Source: Trametes villosa (lineage: Eukaryota; Basidiomycota; Agaricomycetes; Polyporales; Polyporaceae). From it: a stretch of 64,000 bases of DNA. Position numbers and translations under genes: made by a program. A model generated the notes under the pieces. That model saw only the letters and a program-made list of their open reading frames with translations, was not told the origin of the DNA and did not search any database. Positions 21,898 through 33,280 of the stretch are shown one piece after another. Position 1 is the stretch's first letter, and every line of letters begins with the position of its first letter. The stretch lies in contig PUDQ02000001.1 of assembly GCA_002964805.2 (NCBI GenBank), forward strand, positions 8,518,001 through 8,582,000, given 5' to 3'.

Positions 21898-23798
21898 ATG
21901 CAGATGGAGCAGGACCTCTCCATGGACTCCCCGCATCCAACAAATCCCCCAACGATCTGGCCCGTACATAGTACGTTTGATTAACCATAATCTCGAGAAC
22001 AGTCCTAACCGATGTCTAGTTGAGGTCAGGGTGGCTCAGAATGCTACATCGCGTTTTGACACCATCCGCAACGCCGTGCATGCATACCTCACGTCCTCCC
22101 TCTCCGACATCTACCTACCCTCAGTAATTCAGGGCTGGGAGGATGTCCCGCTACTCGCCTCCTCTATAGAGAAGATCACAGCTGCCGAGTGTCCCTGCCC
22201 GACGTCCTCGCTTCCGATCGAGCAGACGGCCCTACAGATCCACGTCTACCAGCCGACGGACGCGGACGCTTTCGAAGAGCTGACTAGCGGAAGCGGGCGT
22301 GGCGAAGACGAGCAGATCATGGCTGCCAGCGTCTGCGAGCTTCCTAGCCTGTCGTGGGAAGGTCTCTGGGAGAGCCTGATCTACTCGGACGATATCAAGT
22401 CGAGGCTACTCGATTACATCTATGCCACTGTCGTGTTCAGCGACGCCGATGTTGACTGTAAGCACTGGAATTCCGGACGTCGTCACCCTTACTCACTTTC
22501 GTTGAAGTCAACGTCGTCTCGTGGAATCGTGTCGTGTTGCTCCACGGTCCGCCAGGCACTGGGAAGACATCTCTTTGTCGAGCCCTTGCTCAAAAGCTCT
22601 CTATTCGCCTCTCCCACCGGTTAGTGGCTAACTATACCCTCAGTACTTGCGTTCTAACTCGATGCAGATACTCGCATGGTCGCCTACTGGAGATCAACTC
22701 GCACTCATTGTTCTCTCGCTGGTTCTCCGAGTCGGGCAAGCTTGTGCAAAAGCTCTTCAGTAGCATCATGGAGATGGTCGAAGACGAAGAGACTTTCGTC
22801 ATCGTTCTCATTGGTATGGGCTATGCCGTATCCCGTGGGTACCTTGCTAACGCTGCAAGATAGATGAGGTGGAATCGTTGACAGCTGCTCGTGCCGGCGC
22901 AATGGCTGGTACAGAACCATCTGACGCGCTCAGGGTATGATCTCGGTCCGAGGAAGCTCTTGATAGTTTGTTGACAAATGCCTTACCAGGTGGTAAACGC
23001 CCTGCTCACACAGCTCGACAAGCTGAAGCATAGGAAGAATTGCCTGGTCATGTCGACAAGCAATCTCGCTACAGCGATTGGTATGTCGTCTAACGATGCG
23101 CTCTAATGCATGTTAGTCACGCTATCCCAGACTCGGCTTTCGTCGACCGTGCAGACATTGTTCAATACGTCGACTTGCCGCCCCGTGAGGCTATCTACGA
23201 GATCCTACGTGGATGTCTCGCGGAGTTGGTGAAGAAGGGCATTGTTGCCGATATTGTGCGTACCCATCTTACTTCGAATTGTCGCGTTTGCCGACCACTG
23301 CGCTTTCTTAGGAGGTGCCCAGCCTACCTCAAGCACAAATCTTCGAGCGCACGGCCGACTTCTCCAACCTAAGTCTTGATCCCTCACGGGCTGAATTGTC
23401 GGCACCTTCGACCTCGCAGGAGCAGGCTCTTGAAGCACGCGAACGATCGAGGACGCTTGCCATCCGGCTCCTCAAGCTGGCACAGAGGTGCAGGGTATGT
23501 CGGCATTGCCATACGAATGAATGTCTGTTTTTGATGCTCATGGTCATATCTTCAGGACCAAGGAATGTCCGGTCGCTCGCTTCGCCGCTTGCCCGTCCTG
23601 GCGCACGCGCGGTACATCGGCACACTTCCCACAGCAGCCCCGCGCATCACCCCGAAGATCGGCGGAGTGTCCAAGGCAGGTGCCCTTCCCGGAGGTCAGG
23701 GCTCGCAGGGTGCAGGCGCAGCCGTCGAGACGTGGTTGGACGCCATGGAGCGGGTGGTAGAGAGCCAGGCGACGGAGCGGAGCCGTCTGAACCACTGA
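21898..23798 (+). CDS. Pch2/TRIP13 AAA+ ATPase, meiotic checkpoint
   Basis: Nine exons, 21898-21970, 22020-22457, 22508-22619, 22668-22813, 22864-22934, 22990-23080, 23131-23255, 23312-23494 and 23556-23798, give 493 residues. Exon 2 carries the N-terminal adaptor-binding domain ending in [20 protein letters not shown]. Walker A is [19 protein letters not shown] (about residues 181-199), Walker B is FVIVLIDEVESL, sensor 1 is VMSTSNL, and the arginine-finger region reads [20 protein letters not shown]. Together these match Pch2/TRIP13, which remodels HORMA proteins (Hop1, Mad2) in meiosis and the spindle checkpoint. The C-terminal 60 residues are a Gly/Ala-rich linker plus a final helix ([14 protein letters not shown]). 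ATG at 21898 is used; a second lies two codons on. Confidence 0.93.
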
Positions 23799-24048
23799 TG
23801 GATCAACGACAGTTTGTGTGTAGCATTGTACTTGGAGTGTACTACTTACCGGCATGGAACCGCAGCGCATGACCCTCACTTACATTCAACAACAGAGGCT
23901 ATCCCTTCTCACAGCAAGGGACGAGTCTGGGGTCGATCGAATATGCTTTCGAACCCGACCAAACGCAAAGCTCGTTATTCGACCCCGAGTGTCTCTTGCG
24001 CCCAGAGAAACAGTAAGGCTGACAGTCCAGACCGCCCCTTCATGGCAC
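23799..24048. other. Spacer between Pch2 and repeat A1
   Basis: 3' side of Pch2. No gene seen. An imperfect palindrome (GGGGTCGATCGAATA ... TTATTCGACCCC) lies at about 23930-23990. Confidence 0.4.
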
Positions 24049-24720
24049 GATCGGAGGCTGCAGAAGCTGTCAACCACCCAGCCTCCCGCCGTCAGCGGTT
24101 CAAGTACCAGGCCCGCGCACGCTTTCCCCCCACTCACTCTTCTCTTAGGTCCTCTCTTAGGTTCCCTTGGGCCACGCCCGGTCAAGCTCGCCTCAAGACT
24201 CGCCGTCTGCGTGCCCACCGACTGGCGGGGGCCGCTTCAAGACGACGCCACGCTCGCTTGCGCGTCTACCGAAGGGGACGGCGGCTTCAAAACGGCGGCG
24301 TCCTCAAGAAGGCTGTCGGCGAGCCCACCGACTGGCGGGGGCCCGCTTCAAGATGACGCCGCGTCGTCTGCGAGTCTACCGAAGGGGATGGCTGCTTCAA
24401 GATGACGGCGTTCCTCAAGCTGCGAGGGCCCTCAAGATGCTGTCTGCGCGCCCGCTGACTGGCGGCGGGCGGCTTCAAGACGACGCCGCGTCCGTTTGCA
24501 CGTCTACCGAAGGGGATGGCGGCTTCAAGACGACGACGTGTCGGGCCTGAAGACATCGGCAATGGGTTGTGGCAAGGTGACGACAAGGTGAGTGTTTCCT
24601 ACCTCGAGGGAGGGGCTTCGGCCCTGGCGCATACCTTTTCGTGGTCCTCGGGATAAGTACCCATTCGCGCGCTGTCTCCATTGAGGCGGTGCGCGGGCGG
24701 GGAAACCAAAATGCGTTTCC
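24049..24720 (+). repeat. Repeat family A, copy A1
   Basis: About 670 bp. A 5' part contains CCCCCCACTCACTCTTCTCTT. The middle holds three modules of about 110 bp, each with CCGACTGGCGG, a GCTTCAAGA motif twice and TACCGAAGGGGA. The 3' part contains CAAGGTGACGACAAGGTGAG, a conserved CTCGAGGGAGGGGCTT block, and the end GGAAACCAAAATGCG. The module length is not a multiple of three, so no protein frame runs through. Three other long copies are at 26651, 31047 (inverted) and 48798. Confidence 0.85.
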
Positions 24721-25283
24721 CGTCTTGCACTCCGTTGCCAACATTGGACTTGCAGGTTCTTGCCGGCTCATGGTGTGCTCGCGCTCGTCGTGTATTGGAC
24801 CATGGTAGTGGCAGGTCACCCACCAGTTCGATCTCAGGCCTTTATATACAACGATGAATAAACGATGCCACGCCTTATACCCTTGCGCGCGAGCACGACG
24901 ACGCATCCCGATTCCCGTAGCATGAGTGAGCGAAACGTCCAAGAAGATCCTGGCCGAGGAGTCCGAGTGGTTGGCTTCTCGATCTCGAGCAGATCTGAGA
25001 TTTGACGTCACCCGCGCGGCAGCGCGATCACTTCGCGCGATCGCTCTCTCCGCGCGCACCCACTTGTAACACACCCTCACGCCCATAGGTCTGCAGTACC
25101 TAACTGCACAGAGAAACCTCAACCCAGAACCTACTATCTAGCCACATTTGCTCTACTACGTCTCCGATTGTTTGCCGCACAACTCGTTCGAAGTCAAACT
25201 GCACCTCCGAGTCAGGCTCCTAATCTTGGAGCCGACGCCTTTTCCCATCTTGTATAGGACACACCTTGCGCTCTCGAGCCTTG
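24721..25283. other. Gene-free stretch upstream of the sirtuin
   Basis: Promoter region of the sirtuin gene. A short TTTATATACAAC run is at about 24841. No coding exon seen. Confidence 0.5.
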
Positions 25284-26397
25284 ATGTCTTCAGACCGAGA
25301 GTCTTCTTCAGAGCCGGAGCGTGTACAGTCAACCGACATGGCCTCCTTCGCCGCAACACTCAGGGCCTCAAGACGGATCATCGCCATTGCGGGCGCAGGC
25401 CTATCTGCGGCTTCCGGTACGCGGTCCAAGTTGACAGCTCTGGTATAGTCGCCGGAGACTCACTAGCAACACATCTTACACAGGCATTCCTACCTTCCGA
25501 GGCGCAGGTGGTCTCTGGCGAAAATATGATGCCATGGGCCTAGCCTCGCCCGAAGCGTTCCAAGCGAACCCTTCTCGCGTCTGGCAGTTCTACCACTACC
25601 GCCGAGAGAAGTGCGTTTTCCTGGCATACCCCCGTGTGCCTTAGGATGTTGCTGAAGCTAGTTGTTGGCAGAGCTCTTGCCTCCCAGCCCAATGCCGGTC
25701 ACCTCGCGCTCGCCATGTTCTCCATCCCGTCCCTCAGGCACAAGATTGCCCCCCACTCTGAGTTCACGCTCATCACGCAGAACGTCGACGGCCTAAGCCG
25801 GAGGGCGCTCGACCACATCGCTAGCACGCACCCCGAGCTCGCAGACGAGATTCACTCCCCCGCAGTGCGAAACTCCATACTCGAGATGCACGGCCGTCTG
25901 TTCGACGTGTTGTGCACGGACCCGTCCTGCGGGCACAGAGAATACGACACAAGGTCGCCGATATGTCCCGCTCTGGCCGGGACAGAGAGGGTGTTCTCGA
26001 GCGATGAACCGGAGCCGCATATCGACGAGGCGGACTTGCCGCGGTGTACGAGGTGCAGCTCGCTGGCGCGGCCGGGCGTCGTCTGGTTCGGGGAGTCGAT
26101 AGGGCCGCACCTTGAGCAGATAGAGGAGAGGGTCGCCGATGCGGATCTTTGCATTGTCGTCGGAACATCCTCTACCGTAAGTGCACCTATCGAATGCGCA
26201 GTATATGTTGTCAAGCCGCTAAATCGCTTGCCGCCATGCAGGTCTACCCCGCCGCAGGATATGCATACGAAGTGCAGGATAACGGGGGGAAGAGCGCGGT
26301 CTTCAACCTGGACCACAGCGAGGGAGACGAGGAAGCGGACTTCCTGTTCCTTGGGCCGGCAGAGACCACGCTCCCCCAGGCATTGGGGCTGCAATAG
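25284..26397 (+). CDS. Class III sirtuin, SIRT5-like NAD-dependent deacylase
   Basis: Exons 25284-25416, 25484-25610, 25645-26176 and 26242-26397 give 315 residues. The NAD-binding motif [15 protein letters not shown] spans residues about 37-51. It is followed by GLWRKYD, then WQFYHYRRE, in which Tyr81 and Arg84 match the Tyr/Arg pair that lets human SIRT5 bind succinyl- and malonyl-lysine. Then come [20 protein letters not shown] (catalytic His), a zinc site with CTDPSC and [20 protein letters not shown] and the cofactor-binding VFNLD. The first zinc pair is spaced CX4C rather than the usual CX2C. No clear presequence is seen, so a mitochondrial location is not supported directly. Removal of acidic acyl groups from lysines is inferred from the Tyr/Arg pair. 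Confidence 0.92.
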
Positions 26398-26650
26398 AGC
26401 TGCGAGCACTGCGTACGTGTACCAGCGATGCTAACAGGTTTGGGAGACACGAAGGATGTAAGATACCACTCTGGAGAGCCATGTATGCGTCGGCATGGCA
26501 TGAACGACCTCGGGTGACTCAATGCAACCATTGGTGCCAGCCCGCCGCACAGAAGTTCACTTAGGCTGCCGGAGCGCGTTCAAGCCAGTACACGGGCAGC
26601 GAATGCCGACCGACGGTGCCGACGTCCGAGCCCGAATCCTCACCACAAGT
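26398..26650. other. Spacer between sirtuin and repeat A2
   Basis: 3' side of the sirtuin gene; nothing further seen. Confidence 0.4.
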
Positions 26651-27360
26651 GAGCGAACGGGAGCGCGCTCGCGTCCTCGATCGTGCGCCATGGGATTGGC
26701 TGGCAGCGCTTGTTCGGGTCCCCGGATATCACAGTCCAACCAGTGGGGCTAACGTTCTAGACCCTAGACCTGCAGGCTCTGTGGCAGACTACCGCAGACA
26801 AAGCGATCGAGAGGCTGCCGTGGATGTCATCCTCCCAGCCTCCAGCCTCCCGTCGACTAAGTACCGTGCTCGCGCGGGCTTTCCCCCCACTCACTCTTCT
26901 CTTAGGTCCTCTCTTAGGTCCCCTGAAGCTCGCCTCAAGACGAGCTTCAAGCCCGCATCAAGACTCGCCGTCTGCGCGCCCACCGACTGGCGGGGGCCGC
27001 TTCAAGACGACGCCACGCTCGCTTGCGCGTCATCCGAAGGGGATGGCGGCTTCAAGATGGCAGCGTCCTCAAGAAGGCTGTCGGCGAGCCCACCGACTGG
27101 CGGGGGCGCGCTTCAAGATGACGCCGCGTCGTTTGCGAGTCTACCGAAGGGGATGGCTGCTTCAAGATGACGGCGTGTCGGGCCTGAAGACCTCGGCAAT
27201 GGGTTGTGGCAAGGTGACGACAAGGTGAGTGTTTCCTATCTCGAGGGAGGGGCTTCGGCCCTGGCGCATACCTTTTCGTGGTCCTCGGGATAAGTACCCG
27301 CTCGCGCGCTGTCTACATCCATGGCTGCGCGCGGGTGGGGAAACCAAAATGCGCTTTCTC
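26651..27360 (+). repeat. Repeat family A, copy A2 (two-module form)
   Basis: Same order as A1 but with two 110-bp modules instead of three, and an extra GCCTCAAGACGAGCTTCAAG stretch near 26935 that is shared only with A3. The 5' part extends further than in A1 and contains TATCACAGTCCAAC and a CTAGACCCTAGA palindromic run, also matched in A3. Confidence 0.85.
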
Positions 27361-27909
27361 TTTTTTCCGATGCTCGCAGGTCACGATTGCGGATCATTGC
27401 ACTCACTTGCGTTCCCAATGTAGCGTTCCTGCAGTATGATTTCATAGTATATATTCTTCTCCCTGTACGATGTGGTCCATGAGTGTATACAGACCACAAT
27501 CTGCTGTGACTGGTATCGAGCAAGAGTCCGAGTCGAGTCGGCTTCGAAGATTTGGCGGGCTCTGTCGGGGCAGCGGTAGAAGTTCTGATAAGTGAATGGT
27601 GCAGTGAAGTGAGGGGTGTGTCGCGTATCAGGGGACGAAGATGACCGGACGACAAACGTCGACTCCGCTCGAATGCCGTTGGTAGAAATGAGCGAAGTGC
27701 TCAAGTTTCAACGACATCACCCGGGCCGATGTGAACGTCGACGCCTGCCATTTCGGGCGAGTCGCTCATCATGGGCGCCTACTTCACCGCTCGCAGCTCG
27801 CGTGTCCGTGTCGTGCCTTGGCTTGCACAGCTGCCACCTCCTTCGCTGGCTCCGTGAACTTGCACCATCTAAGCCCTGGTTTCCTCGCGGCGTGCTACAT
27901 CTCCTCGCC
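27361..27909. other. Repeat-flanking DNA and promoter of the YIPF gene
   Basis: The part nearest A2 is weakly similar to the sequence beyond A3, so the duplicated unit was longer than element A. The right end must hold the promoter of the gene starting at 27910. Confidence 0.45.
27731..27800 (+). repeat. Short repeat C, copy 1
   Basis: GTGAACGTCGACGCCTGCCA followed by a TTTCGGGCGAGTCGCTCA-type block. It recurs as an imperfect inverted copy at 30590-30662. The distance from the end of A2 (about 370 bp) equals the distance from the end of A3 to the second copy (about 385 bp). Confidence 0.65.
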
Positions 27910-29112
27910 ATGGCGTACGTTGCAATAGACTCGGATGAGGTGGGTTAGAAGCAGTGACCTCGTGCGCTCTTGGTTTCTCATAGTATTAACGGTAGCCTCT
28001 CGTTATAGCGGATGGAAGAGGGCCCGGAGGGTCTCCAGTTCCAATGTATGCTTTCTATTTCATCTGGATACTGGATAAATGCTGATATCTGCACGCGCTC
28101 ACAGCATTCCTCAGCACTGACGCGAGGCAAACGAATCAAGGCACTAACGCATCTCGAGGTATGTGTCCAGAACATCCGTGCTACCGAGAGCTGGCCTAAA
28201 CGAATGCGCATGGGCAGGGTTCATCTCGGACGGTCCTTCCAAGAATGCAGGATTCTGGACGCTAGACTACTACCAACCATATTTCGACGTTGACACGCAT
28301 ACTGTAAGCACACCTCCCTGCCACACCTGCGCATCTCTCACCTTCGTCCTCTTCGTTCCTCCTTCCCGCCCGCGCGCACAGGTCCTCCGCCGGTGCTACA
28401 CAACGCTCCTCCCCCGCTCCCCACTCTTCCTCTCCGCGCACCTCACGCCGAGCGCGGACCTCTACGGGCCGTTCTGGACGCTCACCACGCTCATCTTCGC
28501 GCTCTTCGTGTGCTCCTCGCTCGCGTCCTCTATCTCCGCGTACCTCTCGCACCCGGACTCGTCCGCCGCGGTGCTCGAGTACGACTTCGGGCTGCTCTCG
28601 ATCGCGACCGCGCTCGTGTACTCGTACGGCATCGGCGTCCCCGTGCTGCTCTGGCTCGCCCTGCGCTACCTCGGAGTCGGGGAGTGGAGTGTGGTGGAAG
28701 CGGTCGCGCTGTGGGGCTACGCGCAGTTTGTGTGGATTCCGGTCTCGGTGAGTGACTACGACATTATAGAAGGTCGAACGGGTCTAACGTGGACGCCTGC
28801 GCGCGCAGCTCTTGTGCGTCATCCCCGTACCGATCGTGCGCTGGGTTCTCGTCGGGATCGCATTCGCGATGTCTGGCTGGTACCTCGCCGCGAATGTTTA
28901 CCCCGTGCTTGCTACGGTACGTGCCGATTTGCACTGTTCTACACGGCGTAACTTGCTAACAGAGGGGGGTGATGTAGGCGGACGCGAAACCCGTTCGGCT
29001 GATCATCATCTTGCTGGCGGTGCTGCACGCGGCAATCGCACTGTGCTTCAAGGTCCTGTTCTTCAGCTACTACGTCGTGAAGGAGGTCGGGCCGGCGGAT
29101 CCTCTTCCTTAG
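27910..29112 (+). CDS. YIPF1/YIPF2-like Golgi membrane protein (Yip1 family)
   Basis: Seven exons, 27910-27939, 28009-28045, 28105-28158, 28218-28303, 28382-28747, 28809-28916 and 28978-29112, give 271 residues. The soluble N-terminus ends in the family motif FWTLDYYQPYFDVDT, then VLRRC. Membrane helices are FWTLTTLIFALFVCSSLASS, DFGLLSIATALVYSYGIG followed by PVLLWLALRYLG, LWGYAQFVWIPVS with LLCVIPVPIVRWVLVGIAFA, and a last helix LIIILLAVLHAAIALCFKVL. Yip1-family proteins span the membrane five times and act with Rab GTPases in ER-Golgi traffic. Length and motif match YIPF1/2 relatives. The first three exons are only 30, 37 and 54 nt, and ATG at 27910 is the only in-frame start that connects to them. 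Confidence 0.88.
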
Positions 29113-29429
29113 AGGTCGGGTTTCAGGTGGCACATGTGTACGTTGCGTACAATCTCTTCATCATAGTAATTTATCCCGGGTCAACACGAACGAGTCCAGC
29201 AAGAGCGGCTTCCTGTGGGTACAGCATCGGCGAACATTCAGGTAATACCCATACTTCTAGTGTACGACTCAACGTGCCATAGATACGTGCAGCTACCTAC
29301 TCAGGAGATATACAAACATCGGGGAGCGAAGCACCGTGAATGGTGAGCGTCGTGGCAGTCTCATTCGAGCACCCAGAGCAGCCGACGGACGAGTGTTCGT
29401 GGTGCGATAGCTCGAGGGACACGAGTTGC
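29113..29429. other. Spacer 3' of the YIPF gene
   Basis: No gene or repeat seen before family B begins. Confidence 0.4.
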
Positions 29430-30451
29430 ATATCATTGCTCACGGCAAGGTGTTTACAGGAGGTACTACCACAACATGCAAACAAAATCCCCGACACTGC
29501 CGTCGCGAAGATGATAGCCTTGGGACAGCGGAAGTGTTACCTGAGCGCAGTTGGCTTCCCCGCCTAATGCGGGTACTGGACCCGGGGGCCACGATGAGGC
29601 CTGCGATATCCCCGAGAGATACCCCAGCCTCTGCCCATCCCCGACAGGAAATACGCACCGGACCCGCGTTGGCGGAATGTAGGAGGCCTCGAGCTTGAGC
29701 ACGTCGTTCGCGGAGGGCGCCCTTGCGTCGTCTTCGTCCATCGTCCATCGCGCTCGCGCTCGCTCATCCGTCCATCGCGGCCCGGTCTTCTTGTCGTCCA
29801 CGGTCCTCGGTCTTGCGTGCGTCTTCGATCTTGCGTGCGTCTTCGGTCTTGCGTGCGTCCTCGGTCTTGCGCGATCCGTCGGGCGGTGTCTTGCTGACCT
29901 GTACGTAGCCGCGAAACAAAGCCGAACGTCGGAAGCCCTGAAAAAGATGCATGTTCAGTACATTGCGCGTTAAGGTGGTTGATCGAGAAGCCACTTACCC
30001 CGCAGGCGGGTGGTCAACGCGTCCACGGTGGCCCCCTCCCCTTGGGTCCAGCGCGGGGCCCGGAGCTCGCACGGGCCGATACTCGTCTTGCAGGGCACTT
30101 GTCTATAGCCACGACACCACAACACCACAACACCACGCCTATACAGCACCACACGTGTGAGTATATGCCAGCAACTGGAGGTCTGTGACTAGGGACGCAC
30201 CATTATGGCGGAAATGGTTCGCTGCGCGTGCTGCGCAGGCCTTGCGGCCATGGCGCAGCTGCGCACCCGTAGAGCACTAGGGTATAGCACTCGGGAAAGG
30301 GGGAGGTGAGGTGGTAGGATGAAGGAAAGAGGGGATGGGCGAGGAGGATGGTTGATATACTGTCTAGGGAGGCTGACTTGCGGCGGACTACGGGCGCTTG
30401 CCAAAGCGAACAAGTGTGGCTGACTTTGGTTGACTTGCTGGTAGTTCACGC
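29430..30451 (-). repeat. Repeat family B, copy B1
   Basis: About 1 kb, matched in inverted orientation at 47541-48500 with long runs of identity. On the minus strand it keeps exon-like blocks with splice-like borders (donors GTGCGT, GTAAGT and acceptors TTATAG, CAG) that can encode ALQDEYRPVRAPGPALDP and SALFRGYVQVSKTPPDG. An 18-nt motif (encoding KTEDAR) is repeated about four times at 29800-29872, against about two in B2. Intron-like gaps are present in both copies, so this is DNA-level duplication rather than retroposition. No target-site duplication or transposase was seen. Confidence 0.8.
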
Positions 30452-31046
30452 TCCACCAGTCGCCCGGCCCGCCAAAGAGACTCAACACCTCTAAATCGGT
30501 GTGTCTCAGGAGGGCTTCGTAGGATGTATGAGGGGTTCACGAATTCTAATCGACCTACAGGTGGCTGTAAGATGATGGATGGACATTGGCTCGACAGTGG
30601 AGGCGGTGACGTAGACGCCCGTGAGTGACTCGCCCGGAATGGCAGGTGTCGACGTTCACTTGGTGACGTTGTGCTGCATTTCGTTCGTTCCTACCAACAC
30701 CACCAGCCGGGAGCCCGTGCACTCGTTCCAGCTTGCCAACGTTCAGTAAGCGCCTGCCTGTCTCTCGTGGTGGCTGGCCCCTCAACCGCCTCGAATACTC
30801 ACTGACAACGTCAGCTAATGTTCATTGAAAGCTATCGTTCCTTCTGACTGCGATTCAACTCGAGTCTCACTTGACAGCAGCACAGAACGACGGTGATGAT
30901 ATTGTTTATATAACGTTTGAAAAACGAAAAACACGCCGTACGTGGAGATATGATGTGCGGTTGTTCACCGGGTCTGCGATTGAGACTGCAAGTGAGCACG
31001 TCGACACCTCCCAACGGCCTGCCGTAGCATTCGAGTGCCGGAAAAA
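30452..31046. other. DNA between repeats B1 and A3
   Basis: Contains the inverted copy of repeat C and weak similarity to the sequence right of A2. No gene seen. Confidence 0.45.
30590..30662 (-). repeat. Short repeat C, copy 2 (inverted)
   Basis: Its reverse complement reads GTGAACGTCGACACCTGCCA, then TTCCGGGCGAGTCACTCA, against copy 1 at 27731, with scattered mismatches. Confidence 0.65.
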
Positions 31047-31712
31047 GAGAAAGCGCATTTTGGTTTCCCCGCTCGCGCCCAGCCTCAATATGGGGCTGCA
31101 CGCGAGTGAGTACTTATCCCGAGGACCACGAAAAGGTATGCGCCAGGGCCGAAGCCCCTCCCTCGAGGTAGGAAACACTCACCTTGTCGTCACCTTTCCA
31201 CAACCCGATACCGATGTCTTCAGGCCCGACACGCCGTCGTCTTGAAGCCGCCATCCCCTTCGGTAGACGTGCAAACGGACGCGGCGTCGTCTTGAAGCCG
31301 CCCGCCGCCAGTCAGCGGGCGCGCAGACAGCATCTTGAGGGCCCTCGAAGCTTGAGGAACGCCGTCATCTTGAAGCAGCCATCCCCTTCGGTAGACTCGC
31401 AAACGACGCGGCGTCGTCTTGAAGCGGGCCCCCGCCAGTCGGTGGGCACGCAGACGGCGAGTCTTGAGGCGGGCTTGAAGCTCGTCTTGAGGCGAGCTTG
31501 AGGGGACCTAAGAGAGGAATCAGTGGTTGGAAAGCCTGCGCGGGCCCGGTACTTGACTGACGGGAGGCTGGAGGCTGGGGGGCTGACATCCGCTGCAGCC
31601 TACTATGGAACCCCCGAGTCTAGAACGTCAGCCTCGGGGGTTGGAGTGTGATACTCGGGGAGCCGAACAAGTCCAACCAGCCTGCCCCGTGGCGCGCGAT
31701 CGGGGATGCGAA
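31047..31712 (-). repeat. Repeat family A, copy A3 (inverted)
   Basis: Inverted relative to the other long copies. It contains the module with GGCGGGCGGCTTC as in A1 and A4, plus the extra GACGAGCTTCAAG stretch as in A2. The conserved 3' end (GGAAACCAAAATGCGCTTTC on the minus strand) is at 31047-31070. Confidence 0.85.
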
Positions 31713-31759
31713 CGCATTCCCATTCGCTTGTTTGTGGTTCGGGGTCGAGTCTTCAGGTG

Positions 31760-31880
31760 AGCTTGTGGCGGGGCGAGGGGACCTAATAGAAGAGTGAGTG
31801 GTGAGAAAGCATGCTTCGCGCTGCATCTTGAGCCTTAGGAGGCGGGTGGCTGGGCGGCTGACATGCGCGACCTCCCCCGA
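31760..31880 (-). repeat. Degenerate remnant of repeat family A
   Basis: Immediately beyond A3 and in the same orientation. It aligns imperfectly with the 5' part of family A (the ACTCACTCTTCTATTAGGTCC region and the GCCAGCC/CTCC block), without modules or 3' end. Confidence 0.55.
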
Positions 31881-32102
31881 GCCTTGCACAAGTCCGTCCG
31901 ATCGTAGTACCCTTAACAGGAGGATGTTGTGAATCGCGGCCGAATAACGAACCGCTACACTTTGTGTGGAGCGTGAGCAATAGTCAAAGTTGCCTGTGCA
32001 GTCTTGCACGAGCTATATTGAGTGGTGGTGAATGTGTCGGAGTGGATGTGAATGTACGGCACATGTAGCGACGACGATGGGATAGTCGTAGGGCAAGTAG
32101 GT

Positions 32103-33280
32103 TCAGAAGATTCTGAACCGTTTCGCAATGAAGTACGCGATACCCGAGAGCAACCCGCCAATATGTCCCGCTGTATCGGTTTTTGCTCGCTGATTGTGCA
32201 ATGCTCCAGTCAGCAAACAAGCAAAGCATAAGCATCAGCCGCACGAACCTTCTCGTTCACGGCGCTGTAGCCGTCATAGAGGAATATACCGGTCACGAAC
32301 GCCCACGCCGGAAGCGGGATGATGCCGAAGAGCGCAAACGTCGCGGTCGGCGCGACGCACGCGAAGAAGGAGATCACAGAGTAGATGGCGCCGCTCGCGC
32401 CGTGCGACGATGAGGGCCCGGTGCGGTGCGGGGCGTACTTGCGCCAGGCGATGCCGGCGAAGCTGGAGGCAATCCCTCCTGCAGTGGGCGCGTGAGTGAA
32501 GGGTACGAGGGGTAGGCAGCGCGAAGGGACGTACCTCCGAGGTAGAGGCCAAGGAACCCGACGTTCCCGAGGATGGAGAGGACGAGCGGGGCCATGAAAT
32601 AGTAGGTAAACCCGTTAAACACGAGGTGCATGGTGTCCTCGTGCGAGAAGCAGCTTGTTACGAGTGTCCACCTGCGGGAACGCGTTTAACACAAGCCGTG
32701 AGTACTTAGAGAAGTCACGCACCATCGGCCGCCGCTCAAGTTCTCAGCAGATGCCGTGAAGTTCTGCCGGAGCCATAGGTATGAGGAGGCATCTCCCGTG
32801 CTTTGCTACGTCCGGATGCATGCCATGAGCCTACGCACACACGGTCAAAATGCGGGGATTACGCACATATTTGGCCCATGCAAGGTTCCACGTCGCGAAC
32901 ACAATCCCATTGAGGCCCATGATGCCCCAGAATATATAGTTGCTTGGGATGGCGTTGATTCGTGCACGCAGCCTTTGCCAGGGCCCCTGCGAGCCGCCTC
33001 CGCCATAACCACCGCCATATCCGCCTCCGCTTATTCCGCTCCTATGTGTTGCTTGGAATATCCGGCTGGACAAGAATTGAAGGATAGACTGTTCCCGCAA
33101 TGCGGACGGTGGCGTCCGGAGTGCCAGTGTATGCGGGGCGCGTGCAATGGTGAGCGTGCTGAACGATGGTGGTCGCGCAGAGAGACATAGTCGGGGCTTT
33201 AGACCAGCAAATACAGTCCCTCGATAGCATACATTTGCAGGCGCGAGAAGCGGTGAGATGGAGAGCAGGGCACGCTTCAT
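32103..33280 (-). CDS. Mitochondrial rhomboid protease (Pcp1/PARL type)
   Basis: Exons 33280-32867, 32805-32723, 32671-32535, 32478-32249 and 32189-32103 give 316 residues. The N-terminus is long, basic and free of acids to about residue 85, then a Gly-rich linker (GGGYGGGYGGGG), as expected for an inner-membrane rhomboid. Helices include YIFWGIMGLNGIVFATW and HLVFNGFTYYFMAPLVLSIL. The catalytic serine lies in SSSHGASGAIYSV (Ser240) and the catalytic histidine in DTAGHIGGLLSGIAYF (His297), the two-residue dyad of rhomboids. Relatives cleave cytochrome c peroxidase and Mgm1/OPA1 in mitochondria; these substrates are inferred. It is head to head with TRAPPC2, 155 bases between starts. Confidence 0.92.

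Noticed and set aside
24167..24550. Repeat A read as a protein (PTGGGRFKTTPRSLARLPKG type)
   Set aside because: The 110-bp module shifts frame at each unit, and copies differ in module number, so no common protein can be encoded.
27616..27948. 110-residue plus-strand frame overlapping the YIPF start
   Set aside because: Its upstream part coincides with repeat C and has no motif; the ATG at 27910 within it is the supported YIPF start, reached with a splice right after ten codons.
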